Part shown: in pieces, positions 41,320-50,538 of the stretch
Layout: each line of letters opens with the position of its first letter
Position numbering within the stretch: the first letter of the stretch is position 1
Assembly (NCBI RefSeq): GCF_002607735.1
Contig: NZ_NBVR01000031.1
Span: forward strand, 1 to 64,000
Source: Proteus alimentorum
GTDB taxonomy: Bacteria; Pseudomonadota; Gammaproteobacteria; Enterobacterales; Enterobacteriaceae
Reading direction: 5' to 3'
DNA: 64,000 nt
Translations under genes and position numbers: made by a program
The notes under the pieces: generated by a model
What the model was told of the DNA's origin: nothing
Seen by the model: only the letters and a program-made list of their open reading frames with translations
Database searches by the model: none

Positions 41320-43692
41320 ATGTCCAGCAATAGCCTCACCCCGTGCAATGTGCTTTGGTATAACCAATTAGGTATGAATGACGTTGATCGTGTTGGTGGG
41401 AAAAATGCTTCCCTCGGTGAAATGATCACAAACCTAGCGGAACTGGGTGTTTCTGTTCCTAATGGGTTTGCTACCACAGCGCAAGCGTTTAATGATTTTC
41501 TGGAACAGAGCGGTATCAATCAGCGTATTTATGAATTACTTGATAGCGTTGATGTTGATGATGTTCATCAACTGGCTCAAGCAGGTAATCAAATTCGCCA
41601 GTGGGTAATTGATACACCTTTTACGCCTCAGTTTGAAAAAGATATTCGCGATGCTTATCTCACATTAAGTGAAGGTGAATCTGAAGCTTCATTTGCCGTT
41701 CGTTCATCTGCAACTGCAGAAGATATGCCTGATGCTTCTTTTGCAGGTCAACAAGAGACGTTTTTAAACGTTCAAGGTATTGATGCCATACTCGTTGCAA
41801 TCAAACATGTATTTGCCTCATTGTTTAACGATCGTGCAATTTCTTATCGTGTTCACCAAGGTTATGATCACCGAGGTGTTGCATTATCGGCAGGTATTCA
41901 ACGTATGGTGCGTTCTGATCTCGCTTCTTCAGGTGTGATGTTTACCATCGATACTGAATCTGGCTTTGATCAAGTTGTCTTTATTACATCAGCTTATGGT
42001 TTAGGTGAAATGGTTGTACAGGGTGCAGTTAACCCAGATGAGTTCTATGTACACAAGCCAACTTTAGCCAAGGGATTACCTTCTATTGTTCGTCGTAATT
42101 TGGGATCTAAAAAAATCCAAATGGTTTACGCCGACAGTGTTGAGCATGGTAAACAGGTCCGTATTGAAGATACGCCAGAATCACTGCGCAATCGTTTCTC
42201 TTTAACGGATAATGAAGTCCAAGAACTGGCTAAGCAGGCAGTACTGATTGAACAACATTATGGTCGTCCTATGGATATTGAATGGGCGAAAGACGGTCAT
42301 AATGGTCGTTTATACATTGTTCAGGCACGTCCAGAAACAGTTCGTTCTAACCAACAAGTTATGGAACGCTACCAATTAAATGAAAGTGGCTCTGTGATTA
42401 TTGAAGGACGAGCTATTGGTCATCGTATTGGTACGGGGGCCGTTAAAGTTATTCATAACTTAAGTGAGATGGACAGAATTGAAGCGGGCGATGTGCTGGT
42501 TACTGATATGACAGACCCAGATTGGGAACCTATCATGAAAAAAGCCTCTGCGATTGTGACTAACCGTGGTGGTAGAACATGTCACGCTGCAATTATTGCT
42601 CGTGAATTAGGTATTCCCGCTGTAGTGGGTTGTGGTGATGCAACAGAATGTATTACTGAAGGCCAAATTGTAACCGTTTCTTGTGCTGAAGGTGACACCG
42701 GATTTGTTTACGATGGCAAACTGGATTTTTCTATTCAGAGCTCCGCAATCGATAATATGCCTGAATTAGGGCTCAAAATCATGATGAATGTCGGCAATCC
42801 TGATCGTGCATTCGATTTTGCAGGCTTACCAAATGATGGTGTTGGTCTTGCGCGTTTAGAATTTATTATTAACCGCATGATTGGCGTGCATCCTCGTGCA
42901 TTATTAGAGTATGACGACCAAACTGAAGCACTGAAAGCCGAAATCAATGAAATGATGGCAGGCTATGAATCTCCAGTTGAGTATTACATCAGTAAATTAA
43001 CGGAAGGGATTGCAACATTAGCCGCGGCATTCTGGCCTAAACGCGTTATTGTTCGTTTATCTGACTTTAAATCTAACGAATATGCCAACTTAGTGGGTGG
43101 CGATCGCTATGAGCCAGATGAAGAGAACCCAATGTTAGGATTCCGTGGTGCCGGTCGTTATGTTTCTGACGATTTCCGTCGTTGCTTCTCGCTTGAGTGT
43201 GAAGCGGTTAAACGTGTTCGTAATGATATGGGTTTAGAGAATGTTGAAGTCATGATCCCATTTGTTCGTACTGTACGCCAAGCTGAAGAGGTGATTGACG
43301 AATTAGCCGCAAACGGTTTGAAACGAGGTGAGAACGGCTTAAAAGTCATTATGATGTGTGAAATCCCATCAAATGCTTTATTAGCAGATAAATTCTTAGA
43401 ACACTTTGATGGTTTCTCTATTGGCTCTAACGACATGACCCAATTAACATTAGGTCTTGACCGAGATTCTGGTGTGGTCTCTGCTCTGTTTGATGAACGT
43501 AATGATGCAGTAAAAGCATTATTATCCATGGCAATCCAAGCTGCAAAACGTAATGGAAAATATGTGGGTATTTGTGGTCAAGGGCCTTCTGATCATGAAG
43601 ATTTTGCACAATGGCTAATGGAAGAGGGAATTGATAGTTTATCTTTAAACCCAGATACTGTAATTAAAACTTGGGTAAAATTAGCACAATAG
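41320..43692 (+). CDS. ppsA: Phosphoenolpyruvate synthase
   Basis: Converts pyruvate and ATP to PEP, AMP and phosphate for gluconeogenesis. The 790 residues comprise an N-terminal ATP-grasp domain ([41 protein letters not shown], in part), the swivelling phospho-His domain with the catalytic His in [19 protein letters not shown], and the C-terminal PEP/pyruvate barrel ending [28 protein letters not shown] (in part). The Thr before the His (TCH) is the known PpsR target. The ATG at 41320 has AAGGA nine bases upstream. A terminator follows. Confidence 0.97.
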   Translation: MSSNSLTPCNVLWYNQLGMNDVDRVGGKNASLGEMITNLAELGVSVPNGFATTAQAFNDFLEQSGINQRIYELLDSVDVDDVHQLAQAGNQIRQWVIDTPFTPQFEKDIRDAYLTLSEGESEASFAVRSSATAEDMPDASFAGQQETFLNVQGIDAILVAIKHVFASLFNDRAISYRVHQGYDHRGVALSAGIQRMVRSDLASSGVMFTIDTESGFDQVVFITSAYGLGEMVVQGAVNPDEFYVHKPTLAKGLPSIVRRNLGSKKIQMVYADSVEHGKQVRIEDTPESLRNRFSLTDNEVQELAKQAVLIEQHYGRPMDIEWAKDGHNGRLYIVQARPETVRSNQQVMERYQLNESGSVIIEGRAIGHRIGTGAVKVIHNLSEMDRIEAGDVLVTDMTDPDWEPIMKKASAIVTNRGGRTCHAAIIARELGIPAVVGCGDATECITEGQIVTVSCAEGDTGFVYDGKLDFSIQSSAIDNMPELGLKIMMNVGNPDRAFDFAGLPNDGVGLARLEFIINRMIGVHPRALLEYDDQTEALKAEINEMMAGYESPVEYYISKLTEGIATLAAAFWPKRVIVRLSDFKSNEYANLVGGDRYEPDEENPMLGFRGAGRYVSDDFRRCFSLECEAVKRVRNDMGLENVEVMIPFVRTVRQAEEVIDELAANGLKRGENGLKVIMMCEIPSNALLADKFLEHFDGFSIGSNDMTQLTLGLDRDSGVVSALFDERNDAVKALLSMAIQAAKRNGKYVGICGQGPSDHEDFAQWLMEEGIDSLSLNPDTVIKTWVKLAQ

Positions 43693-43715
43693 AATTAATA
43701 TCATTGCTATAAATA

Positions 43716-43746
43716 AAAAGCTCACAATATAATGTGAGCTTTTTTT
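43716..43746 (+). terminator. Terminator after ppsA
   Basis: AAAAGCTCACA / TGTGAGCTTTT with a six-base loop and a T run. Confidence 0.92.
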
Positions 43747-43768
43747 ATACAATTATTAAATAATAGGC

Positions 43769-43895
43769 AAAAAAAAGCCTATCATGGGCTGACAGGCAAA
43801 GACTACACACAGCAATATTTTATATTCTTAAATCCCGCCAATTAATCTATTAATATGAAGGGCGAAATTATTAATTTGATGAAACATTTGTTTCG
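43769..43895 (-). ncRNA. rprA: RprA small RNA
   Basis: The minus strand contains TTGCTGTGTGTAGTCTTTGC, identical as remembered to the conserved 3' part of E. coli RprA. It is followed at once by a terminator with stem GCCTGTCA / TGATAGGC and eight T (43769-43797). Upstream GGCGGGATTT corresponds roughly to the rpoS-pairing region GGAAATCCCC but is diverged. The position directly downstream of ydiK on the same strand is the E. coli position. A 5' end near 43895 is inferred from a TATAAA at 43902-43907, giving about 127 nt, longer than in E. coli; a small hairpin GAAAC-AAAT-GTTTC would be at the 5' end. RprA activates rpoS translation and needs Hfq. Confidence 0.85.
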
Positions 43896-43901
43896 TTGAT
43901 A

Positions 43902-43947
43902 TTTATATTAAGAGAAATGCGTTAATTATGCTCTAAGAATTATCTCA
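43902..43947 (-). promoter_or_regulatory. rprA promoter with RcsB box
   Basis: TAAGAATTATCTCA (43934-43947) resembles the RcsAB box TAAGAATATTCCTA. It is followed three bases later by a poor -35 (CATAAT, 43925-43930), a 17-base spacer and TATAAA (43902-43907). An RcsB site touching a weak -35 is the arrangement of Rcs-dependent promoters such as rprA of E. coli. Confidence 0.65.
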
Positions 43948-44107
43948 ATAAAAAGAATATTGGTTTATTTAAAAGTGAATATAACTTGCTGGTAACAAAC
44001 AGGTTTAAAAAAATGTAATTTGTTTCAAAATGTGAATTTCAATATAAAAATATAAGGGTTTATTCCTAAATTGATAATCTTTATTAAACTTTGCTCTGTT
44101 ATTTTTA

Positions 44108-44137
44108 GAGCATGTAAGTAGCTACACTTACATGCTC
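44108..44137 (-). terminator. Hairpin after ydiK
   Basis: GAGCATGTAAGT / ACTTACATGCTC, a perfect 12-base stem with a six-base loop, nine bases beyond the ydiK stop. The tail is TAAAAATAAC rather than a T run, so termination may be weak or the hairpin may protect the 3' end. Bases 43948-44107 show nothing else. Confidence 0.65.
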
Positions 44138-44145
44138 ATTATTAT

Positions 44146-45258
44146 TTATTCTTTCTCAATAAAGTTTTTATTCATAAATTCTACTGTTTCAGTTAAATCA
44201 GGATTAGGTCTTGGTACTTCATTAATCCATGCATTTAATAAGCTATGTGCAACGGCGAGAACAACAGGACCAATAAATAATCCAATCATACCTAATGTTA
44301 AAATGCCACCAATAACACCCGTGAGAATTAATACCATAGGTAAATCAGCGCTCATTTTGATTAAATAAGGTCGTAATACACCATCCATTGTTGCAACAAC
44401 ACCGCCCCAAATCACCATAACGATGCCCCAAGTAGTATCACCTGTCCAAAATAACCATAAAATTGAAGGGATCAATACTAATAAGGGGCCTATTTGAGCA
44501 AGGCAGCAAATAAACATAATAACGGTTAATACCGTAGCATAAGGTACGCCAGATACCGCAAGACCGATGCCACCAACAATAGCTTGAATTAAGGCGGTTA
44601 AAACCACACCTAATGCAACGGCGCGAATAGACATAGATGCAAGTAAGATAGCTGCATCGCCACGCTGGCCTGCTAAGCGAATAGCAAAATGGCGCAACCA
44701 AGAGACGACATTTTCACCTTGTAAAAACAGTAAGCCTGAAAATAACAACATCACACCCAAATGTAGGGCAAAGCGACCAATATTTAAGGCTTGAGCAAAA
44801 AACCAGTTTGCAGCTTGTCCAACATAGGGTTGGATTTTTGAAATTAATGCATTACCCCCCGAGACAAGAATAGAGTGCCATGTATCATAAAGCTTGCTTC
44901 CTATCATAGGGACGTCGTTAAGCCATAATAATTGAGGTGGCTGAATATTCGAAGGTGATTTCGCTAATTCAATTAGGGGGGCACTATTATCAATGACACT
45001 GCTAATTAATAAGATAATAGGGATAACGAAGATCAGTAATATCAAAATCATCATTATCATGGTTGATAGCCAGCGATATTTCACCCGTTTTTCAATAATA
45101 AGAAGTAAAGGCCACGTTGCTACAACAATCATTCCAGCCCAAATGAAACCCACAATAAAGGGATTTAGGATCCAAAAACTGGCGATAATAAAAAAAGAAA
45201 TAAAAAGAACAGTGAATAAAACTTTGGGTATATCTGTATGGATCTGCGGTTTTTCCAT
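44146..45258 (-). CDS. ydiK: AI-2E family transporter YdiK
   Basis: A 370-residue inner-membrane protein with about eight helices of the AI-2 exporter-like (UPF0118) family. GQRGDAAILLASMSIRAVALGVVLTALIQAIVGGIGLAVSGVPYA (residues about 196-240, given in part) and WTGDTTWGIVMVIWGG follow E. coli YdiK closely as remembered. The transported substrate is not established; relatives have been linked to autoinducer or Na+/H+ traffic. It is divergent from ydiJ and upstream of rprA, as in E. coli. Confidence 0.9.
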   Translation of the reverse strand: MEKPQIHTDIPKVLFTVLFISFFIIASFWILNPFIVGFIWAGMIVVATWPLLLIIEKRVKYRWLSTMIMMILILLIFVIPIILLISSVIDNSAPLIELAKSPSNIQPPQLLWLNDVPMIGSKLYDTWHSILVSGGNALISKIQPYVGQAANWFFAQALNIGRFALHLGVMLLFSGLLFLQGENVVSWLRHFAIRLAGQRGDAAILLASMSIRAVALGVVLTALIQAIVGGIGLAVSGVPYATVLTVIMFICCLAQIGPLLVLIPSILWLFWTGDTTWGIVMVIWGGVVATMDGVLRPYLIKMSADLPMVLILTGVIGGILTLGMIGLFIGPVVLAVAHSLLNAWINEVPRPNPDLTETVEFMNKNFIEKE

Positions 45259-45474
45259 GGTTTTAAATCCCTACACGAATAAAAATGCTAGAAGCAGATG
45301 AATAAACATTGCAAATATCACGTTGTTTATATCACTACGCAATTTGCCAGAATTGTATGATAAGGTGAACAGGTATCGGTCTGAAAGTACAAAATGAGGC
45401 AAAGTACCTCTTAGCATACATTTCAACATCTAAAATTAAGCAATGTGGACTATTAGATTAAAGAGCTATAACAA

Positions 45475-48400
45475 ATGATCCCACGTATATCGCAAGCACC
45501 GCAAGTCAGTGAACTCACAACAGAATTTCTTGATACTCTTCGAAAAAACGGCTTCACCGGTGATATCTCCAGCAGTTACGCTGACAGACTCACTATGGCA
45601 ACAGATAATAGTATTTACCAGTTATTGCCACAGGCTGTCGTATTTCCTCGCTCAACAGCCGATGTCACTATTATTGCTCGCTTAGTTGATGAACCTCGAT
45701 TTCATTCACTCTCTCTGACACCAAGAGGGGGCGGTACAGGCACCAATGGGCAAGCATTAACAGATGGCATCGTCGTCGATTTATCTCGCTATATGAAACG
45801 TATTATCGAGATAAATCCAGAAGAACGTTGGGTAAAAGTGGAAGCTGGAGTAATAAAAGATGAGCTAAACTTCTTTTTAAAACCGTATGGCTTCTTTTTT
45901 GCACCAGAGCTATCTACCAGTAATCGCGCCACATTAGGCGGAATGATTAATACCGATGCATCAGGGCAAGGTTCAATGGTTTATGGCAAAACCTCTGATC
46001 ACGTTCTTAGTGTTAGGGCAGTTTTGTTAGGCGGTGAACTGCTTGAAACGCGAGCAATGGATACCGCGTTAGCAGAAAATATTGCTCAAGAGACCTCTGC
46101 AATCGGTAAAGTTTATCGTACTGTTTTATCTCGTTGCAAAGAGCAACGAAAACTTATTCTTGAAAAATTCCCTAAATTAAACCGTTTTTTGACTGGGTAT
46201 GATTTGCGCCATGTCTTTAGTGATGACATGAAACGATTTGATTTAACGAGAATTTTAACAGGCTCTGAAGGAACGCTCGCTTTTATTACTGAAGCGACAC
46301 TCGATATCACGCCAATTCCTAAACAGCGCAGTTTAGTCAATGTAAAATATGATTCTTTTGACTCTGCATTACGTAATGCGCCTTTTTTAGTTAAAGCGAA
46401 TGCACTTTCTGTTGAAACGGTTGATTCCAAAGTATTAAATCTTGCTCGTGAAGATATTGTATGGCACTCCGTGAAAGAGTTGATCACTGATATACCTGAT
46501 ATAGATATGCAAGGCCTTAATATTGTTGAATTTGCGGGTGATGATGAAAATCTTATTGCTTCACAAGTTGCCTCATTATGCCAACGCTTAGATTCATTAA
46601 TGAAAGAGGGTCAGGGCGGTGTTATCGGTTATCAAGTCTGCGAAGATTTGGCAGATATTAACCGCATTTATGCCATGCGTAAAAAAGCGGTTGGTTTATT
46701 AGGCAACGCAAAAGGGCAAGCAAAGCCGATCCCTTTTGTCGAAGATACCTGTGTACCACCAGAGCATCTTGCGGATTATATTACAGAATTTAGAGCGTTA
46801 CTTGATAGCCATCAACTTAACTATGGCATGTTTGGACATGTTGATGCAGGTGTATTGCACGTAAGACCCGCTCTTGATATGTGCGATCCACAACAAGAAT
46901 TATTGATGAAATCTATCTCAGACGACATTGTCACGTTAACAGCCAAATATGGTGGGTTACTCTGGGGTGAACATGGAAAAGGCTTTAGAGCGCAATATAG
47001 CCCCGAATTTTTTGGTGAAACGCTTTATCATGAGCTACGACAAATCAAAACGGTGTTCGATCCTCGAAATAGACTGAATCCTGGGAAAATATGCCCTCCA
47101 TTAGAGGTCGATGAACCCATGAAGCAAGTTGATACTCTCAAACGAGGCACCTTTGATCGCACAATTCCTTTATCTGTGCGTCAAGACTTCAAAGGTGCAT
47201 TAGATTGTAATGGTAATGGACTTTGCTTTAATTTTGATGCTAAAAGCCCAATGTGCCCTTCAATGAAAATCAGCGGACAACGCATTCATTCACCTAAAGG
47301 ACGAGCCGCACTTGTAAGGGAGTGGCTACGCTTATTAACAGAGCAAGGCGTTAGCCCAAAACAACTTGAATCAAGCCTTGAAAATAATAAACCTAGCTTA
47401 AGAGGGTTGATTGAAAAAACACGTAATACATGGAAAGCCAAACGTGGTGAGTATGATTTTTCTCATGAAGTCAAAGCGGCTATGAACGGTTGCTTGGCTT
47501 GTAAAGCGTGTTCAACGCAATGTCCGATTAAAATTGATGTACCCTCGTTTCGTTCTAAGTTTACTGAACTTTATCACCAGCGTTATTTACGTCCGTTAAA
47601 AGATCATCTTGTCGCTAATGTTGAATTAACAACGCCGATCATGGCGAAAGTACCCGGATTTTTTAACTTTTTTATGAAACAACCGCTGGTGCAAACATTA
47701 AGTAAACACACGATAGGAATGGTCGATTTACCTTTGCTGTCATCACCGACATTAAGGCAGCAATTGGCTGGTCATAAAGCATTAGATATGACGCTAGAAG
47801 ACTTAGAGCGCTTATCTGAGAAGCAACGAAGTCATCATGTGCTGGTGGTACAAGATCCTTTCACTAGTTATTACGATGCAAAAGTGGTTGCTGATTTTAT
47901 CAAACTAATTGAAAAAATTGGATTTAAACCTGTCTTGTTGCCGTTTTCACCTAATGGTAAAGCACAACATATTAAAGGTTTTTTACAGCAATTTAGCAAA
48001 ACGGCGCAAAAAACCTCAATCATGCTTAATCGTGTTGCACAATTAGGCATCCCTATGGTGGGGGTTGATCCTGCATTAGTGCTTTGTTATCGCGACGAAT
48101 ATCGTGAAATACTGGGTGATAAGCGCGGGGATTTTAATGTTCAACTTGTTCATGAATGGCTAAGTAAATTGGTATCTGAGCCAATAGCAGTTCGCGATGA
48201 TGCTGAAAAATGGTATCTTTTCGGTCACTGTACAGAAGTGACAGCACTACCACAAAGTATGAAACAGTGGCAGGCTATTTTCCAACGTTATGGGCAGCAA
48301 CTCGAATTTGTGAGCACAGGATGTTGTGGAATGGCGGGTACTTATGGACATGAACTTAATAATTATGAAAACTCGTTGGGTATTTATCAACTCTCATGGG

Positions 48401-48531
48401 GTAATGCATTAAAAACATTACCAACAATGCGTTGTTTAAGCACAGGTTACTCTTGTCGTAGTCAAGTGAAACGTATTGATAATATTGAGTTAAAACACCC
48501 ACTACAGGCACTTTTGGAGATTATGCCATGA
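45475..48531 (+). CDS. ydiJ: FAD-linked oxidase/Fe-S protein YdiJ (D-2-hydroxyglutarate dehydrogenase type)
   Basis: A 1018-residue fusion, the same length as E. coli YdiJ. The N-terminal half is a FAD-binding oxidase with TPRGGGTGTNGQAL (residues about 82-95) and the C-terminal FAD cap ending LWGEHGKGFRAQYSPEFFG. The C-terminal half has two Cys clusters (CNGNGLCFNFDAKSPMCP near 578 and CLACKACSTQCP near 672) for 4Fe-4S centres, and a CCG-type motif (STGCCGMAGTYGHE near 945). E. coli YdiJ has been reported to oxidise D-2-hydroxyglutarate. It overlaps menI by four bases. Confidence 0.94.
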   Translation: MIPRISQAPQVSELTTEFLDTLRKNGFTGDISSSYADRLTMATDNSIYQLLPQAVVFPRSTADVTIIARLVDEPRFHSLSLTPRGGGTGTNGQALTDGIVVDLSRYMKRIIEINPEERWVKVEAGVIKDELNFFLKPYGFFFAPELSTSNRATLGGMINTDASGQGSMVYGKTSDHVLSVRAVLLGGELLETRAMDTALAENIAQETSAIGKVYRTVLSRCKEQRKLILEKFPKLNRFLTGYDLRHVFSDDMKRFDLTRILTGSEGTLAFITEATLDITPIPKQRSLVNVKYDSFDSALRNAPFLVKANALSVETVDSKVLNLAREDIVWHSVKELITDIPDIDMQGLNIVEFAGDDENLIASQVASLCQRLDSLMKEGQGGVIGYQVCEDLADINRIYAMRKKAVGLLGNAKGQAKPIPFVEDTCVPPEHLADYITEFRALLDSHQLNYGMFGHVDAGVLHVRPALDMCDPQQELLMKSISDDIVTLTAKYGGLLWGEHGKGFRAQYSPEFFGETLYHELRQIKTVFDPRNRLNPGKICPPLEVDEPMKQVDTLKRGTFDRTIPLSVRQDFKGALDCNGNGLCFNFDAKSPMCPSMKISGQRIHSPKGRAALVREWLRLLTEQGVSPKQLESSLENNKPSLRGLIEKTRNTWKAKRGEYDFSHEVKAAMNGCLACKACSTQCPIKIDVPSFRSKFTELYHQRYLRPLKDHLVANVELTTPIMAKVPGFFNFFMKQPLVQTLSKHTIGMVDLPLLSSPTLRQQLAGHKALDMTLEDLERLSEKQRSHHVLVVQDPFTSYYDAKVVADFIKLIEKIGFKPVLLPFSPNGKAQHIKGFLQQFSKTAQKTSIMLNRVAQLGIPMVGVDPALVLCYRDEYREILGDKRGDFNVQLVHEWLSKLVSEPIAVRDDAEKWYLFGHCTEVTALPQSMKQWQAIFQRYGQQLEFVSTGCCGMAGTYGHELNNYENSLGIYQLSWGNALKTLPTMRCLSTGYSCRSQVKRIDNIELKHPLQALLEIMP

Positions 48532-48941
48532 TATGGAAACGTGAAACGACAATTGAGCATCTTAATCATATTGGACAAAATAATATGATGAGCCATTTGG
48601 GGATTGAATTAACATGTCTTGGTGATGATTATCTTGAAGGAACAATGCCTGTTGATCATCGTACTAAGCAGCCTTTAGGACTTTTGCATGGTGGTGCTTC
48701 TGTTGTTTTAGCTGAAACATTGGGATCTGTTGCGGGTTATCTTTGTACCGAAGGTGAACAAAAGATTGTCGGGCTAGAAATCAATGCGAATCATATTCGT
48801 TCAGCGAGAGAAGGCAAGGTAAGAGGGGTATGCAAACCTATTCATTTAGGACGTTCACACCAAGTCTGGTCAATAGAAATATTTGATGATCAAGATCGTC
48901 AAGTGTGTATTTCTAGATTAACGACATCTGTTATTTCTTAA
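48528..48941 (+). CDS. menI: 1,4-dihydroxy-2-naphthoyl-CoA hydrolase MenI
   Basis: A 137-residue hotdog thioesterase (former YdiI) acting in menaquinone synthesis. The catalytic region GLLHGGASVVLAETLGSVAG contains Glu63 and His54, the residues used in E. coli YdiI. Its ATG overlaps the ydiJ stop (ATGA), so it is translated from the ydiJ mRNA. It is followed by a strong hairpin terminator. Confidence 0.93.
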   Translation: MIWKRETTIEHLNHIGQNNMMSHLGIELTCLGDDYLEGTMPVDHRTKQPLGLLHGGASVVLAETLGSVAGYLCTEGEQKIVGLEINANHIRSAREGKVRGVCKPIHLGRSHQVWSIEIFDDQDRQVCISRLTTSVIS

Positions 48942-48957
48942 AAAAATAAAAAAATAT

Positions 48958-48993
48958 ACGCACAAAGTGAAATACTCGCTTTGTGCGTTTTTA
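48958..48993 (+). terminator. Terminator after menI
   Basis: ACGCACAAAGTGA / TCGCTTTGTGCGT stem (one G-T pair) with an AATAC loop, followed by TTTTTAT. Confidence 0.9.
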
Positions 48994-49066
48994 TGTTTAT
49001 AGGTAATGCCAAAAAGAATAAAAATAGAGAGAGAAAATAGAATTATTTCTTTATTTAGATTTTATT

Positions 49067-49085
49067 TTTAATGATAATCATTATC
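49067..49085 (+). promoter_or_regulatory. Fur box upstream of the unknown lipoprotein gene
   Basis: 17 of 19 positions match GATAATGATAATCATTATC, with the core TGATAATCATTATC intact. It ends 28 bases before the ATG at 49114. The bases 48994-49066 between the menI terminator and this box show no gene. Confidence 0.82.
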
Positions 49086-49113
49086 TTCATAATAAAAGAT
49101 AAGACGATCAATA

Positions 49114-49734
49114 ATGTTAACTATTTCTAAATTCAACACCACAGTATTATTAATTGTAGGTTTATTAATCAGCGGATGTGATAATAATTCTACCTCTGAA
49201 ACGGGTAATGATATAAGTCATATTCCAGTACAAACTGTTTCTGGCTTTAATATGAATTATCCCACTTCATTTACAATGAGCAGAGAAGATACTGAAAATT
49301 ATTTTAAATCATTACCTGATAATGTTCAGGACGTCACAACAGAAATGATGGTTTATAAATCAGAACCTATTTGTGATTTGACAGAGGTTCGTCTGGTTTA
49401 TTTTAAAATGATCGATGCAATGAGTTACGATGTGGATGCAGGAGCGCAAGGTATAGTTGATAATATTGCGATAATAGATGGCATGAATGAAATATCTACA
49501 TCGATAAAACCATTAACTATCCCAAATATGGAAAGCCGACATATCTTTTTTGAAGGGAAATACGCAAAAGAGAATGTGAGCTATGAAGGTGTTTTAGTGG
49601 CTGATCTTAAAACGAATCGAGTATGGCAACTGCAATTGATTAGCAACTTCAATAGCCAATCGACTAAACAAAAAAATAATCAACTTCTTGAATGTACAAA
49701 CAAATATATTCAAACCATTACTATTAGTAAATAA
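49114..49734 (+). CDS. Fur-box-associated lipoprotein of unknown function
   Basis: I do not recognise this 206-residue protein. It has a clear lipoprotein signal (VLLIVGLLISGC, Cys22). The +2 residue is Asp, the classical Lol-avoidance signal, so retention in the inner membrane facing the periplasm is predicted. The mature part begins with a polar linker (DNNSTSETGND), then GFNMNYPTSFTMSREDTENYFKSL and an alternating strand pattern to the end. Two Cys (in EPICDL and LLECTN) could form a disulfide. A near-consensus Fur box precedes the gene, so it should be induced in iron starvation. It lies between menI and suf, where E. coli has no such gene. Confidence 0.8.
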   Translation: MLTISKFNTTVLLIVGLLISGCDNNSTSETGNDISHIPVQTVSGFNMNYPTSFTMSREDTENYFKSLPDNVQDVTTEMMVYKSEPICDLTEVRLVYFKMIDAMSYDVDAGAQGIVDNIAIIDGMNEISTSIKPLTIPNMESRHIFFEGKYAKENVSYEGVLVADLKTNRVWQLQLISNFNSQSTKQKNNQLLECTNKYIQTITISK

Positions 49735-50152
49735 GTTAAAAGAGCACACAATCCAATAAGAGGTCATCACATGAGTGGTGCTATCTTATCCTTCATGATA
49801 AGCATAAAAATGAATGTGAACAGAGCCAATAAACGGGAATGTAAAAACACATTTTTATGCTTTTTTCTCTAAATTTCAGTGATAACATATAAGGTGCATT
49901 CACATTGCAACTTATATGCGTATTGTGCGAAATATAAGAAAAATTAAAAGTTTTATTTTTTGTAATGAAAAATCAGAAAAGTGTTATATTACATTGTGTT
50001 AACATTTATTATTAACAAATCAATCGCAAAAATAGAACAAAAAATACACATTTATAGAATATCCTTTCAAAAGACATGGTTGAAGTGATAAGGGTTATCA
50101 TTACCATTAGTGTCAGGAAAGATATCAATCTCCTTTCGAAATGAGGTCAGAA
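49735..50152. promoter_or_regulatory. suf operon control region with Fur box
   Basis: About 420 very AT-rich bases without a gene. At 50087-50105 GATAAGGGTTATCATTACC matches the Fur consensus at 15 of 19 positions, about 48 bases before sufA. E. coli suf is likewise repressed by Fur and activated by OxyR, IHF and apo-IscR. A CC-N13-GG spacing at 50062-50079 hints at an IscR type 2 site but most other positions fail. No OxyR or IHF site could be assigned by eye. Confidence 0.65.
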
Positions 50153-50521
50153 ATGACAAACAACGTTGAAACTTTTTCTCTTAATGACACAGCTTGGCAA
50201 GGCATTGTATTAACGGATAATGCGGCAAAGCATATCTGTCATTTAGTTGAGAAAAACCCTGAAAAACAAGGGCTTTCCTTAAATATAAAACCCTCTGGTT
50301 GTACAGGGTATGGTTATGTTATTGAACTTGCTACTGCCCCAAATGATGATGATCTTGTTTATGAACATAATGGAGCAAAACTCTTTGTTTCATTAAAAGC
50401 AATGCCATTTATCGATGGGTTGGTTGTTGATTATGTTCGTGAAGGACTTAATCAAATGTTTAAATTTAATAATCCTAAAGCTCAAAACGTCTGCGGATGT
50501 GGTGAGAGCTTCGGGGTATAA
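50153..50521 (+). CDS. sufA: Fe-S cluster carrier SufA
   Basis: An A-type carrier of 122 residues, the E. coli length when started at MTNNVETF (50153, with GAGG upstream; an earlier ATG at 50141 is open). The three cluster ligands Cys50 (KPSGCTGYGYVIE), Cys114 and Cys116 (CGCGESF) fall at the same numbers as in E. coli SufA. It receives clusters from SufBCD and passes them to target proteins. It is the first gene of the suf operon. Confidence 0.95.
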   Translation: MTNNVETFSLNDTAWQGIVLTDNAAKHICHLVEKNPEKQGLSLNIKPSGCTGYGYVIELATAPNDDDLVYEHNGAKLFVSLKAMPFIDGLVVDYVREGLNQMFKFNNPKAQNVCGCGESFGV

Positions 50522-50538
50522 CATAGTGAAGTCAGATT

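Noticed and set aside
46113..46487. 124-codon frame opposite ydiJ
   Set aside because: Antisense shadow of the FAD domain of ydiJ.
50062..50079. IscR type 2 site before sufA
   Set aside because: The CC-N13-GG spacing fits but the other conserved A and T positions do not; too weak to list as a feature.
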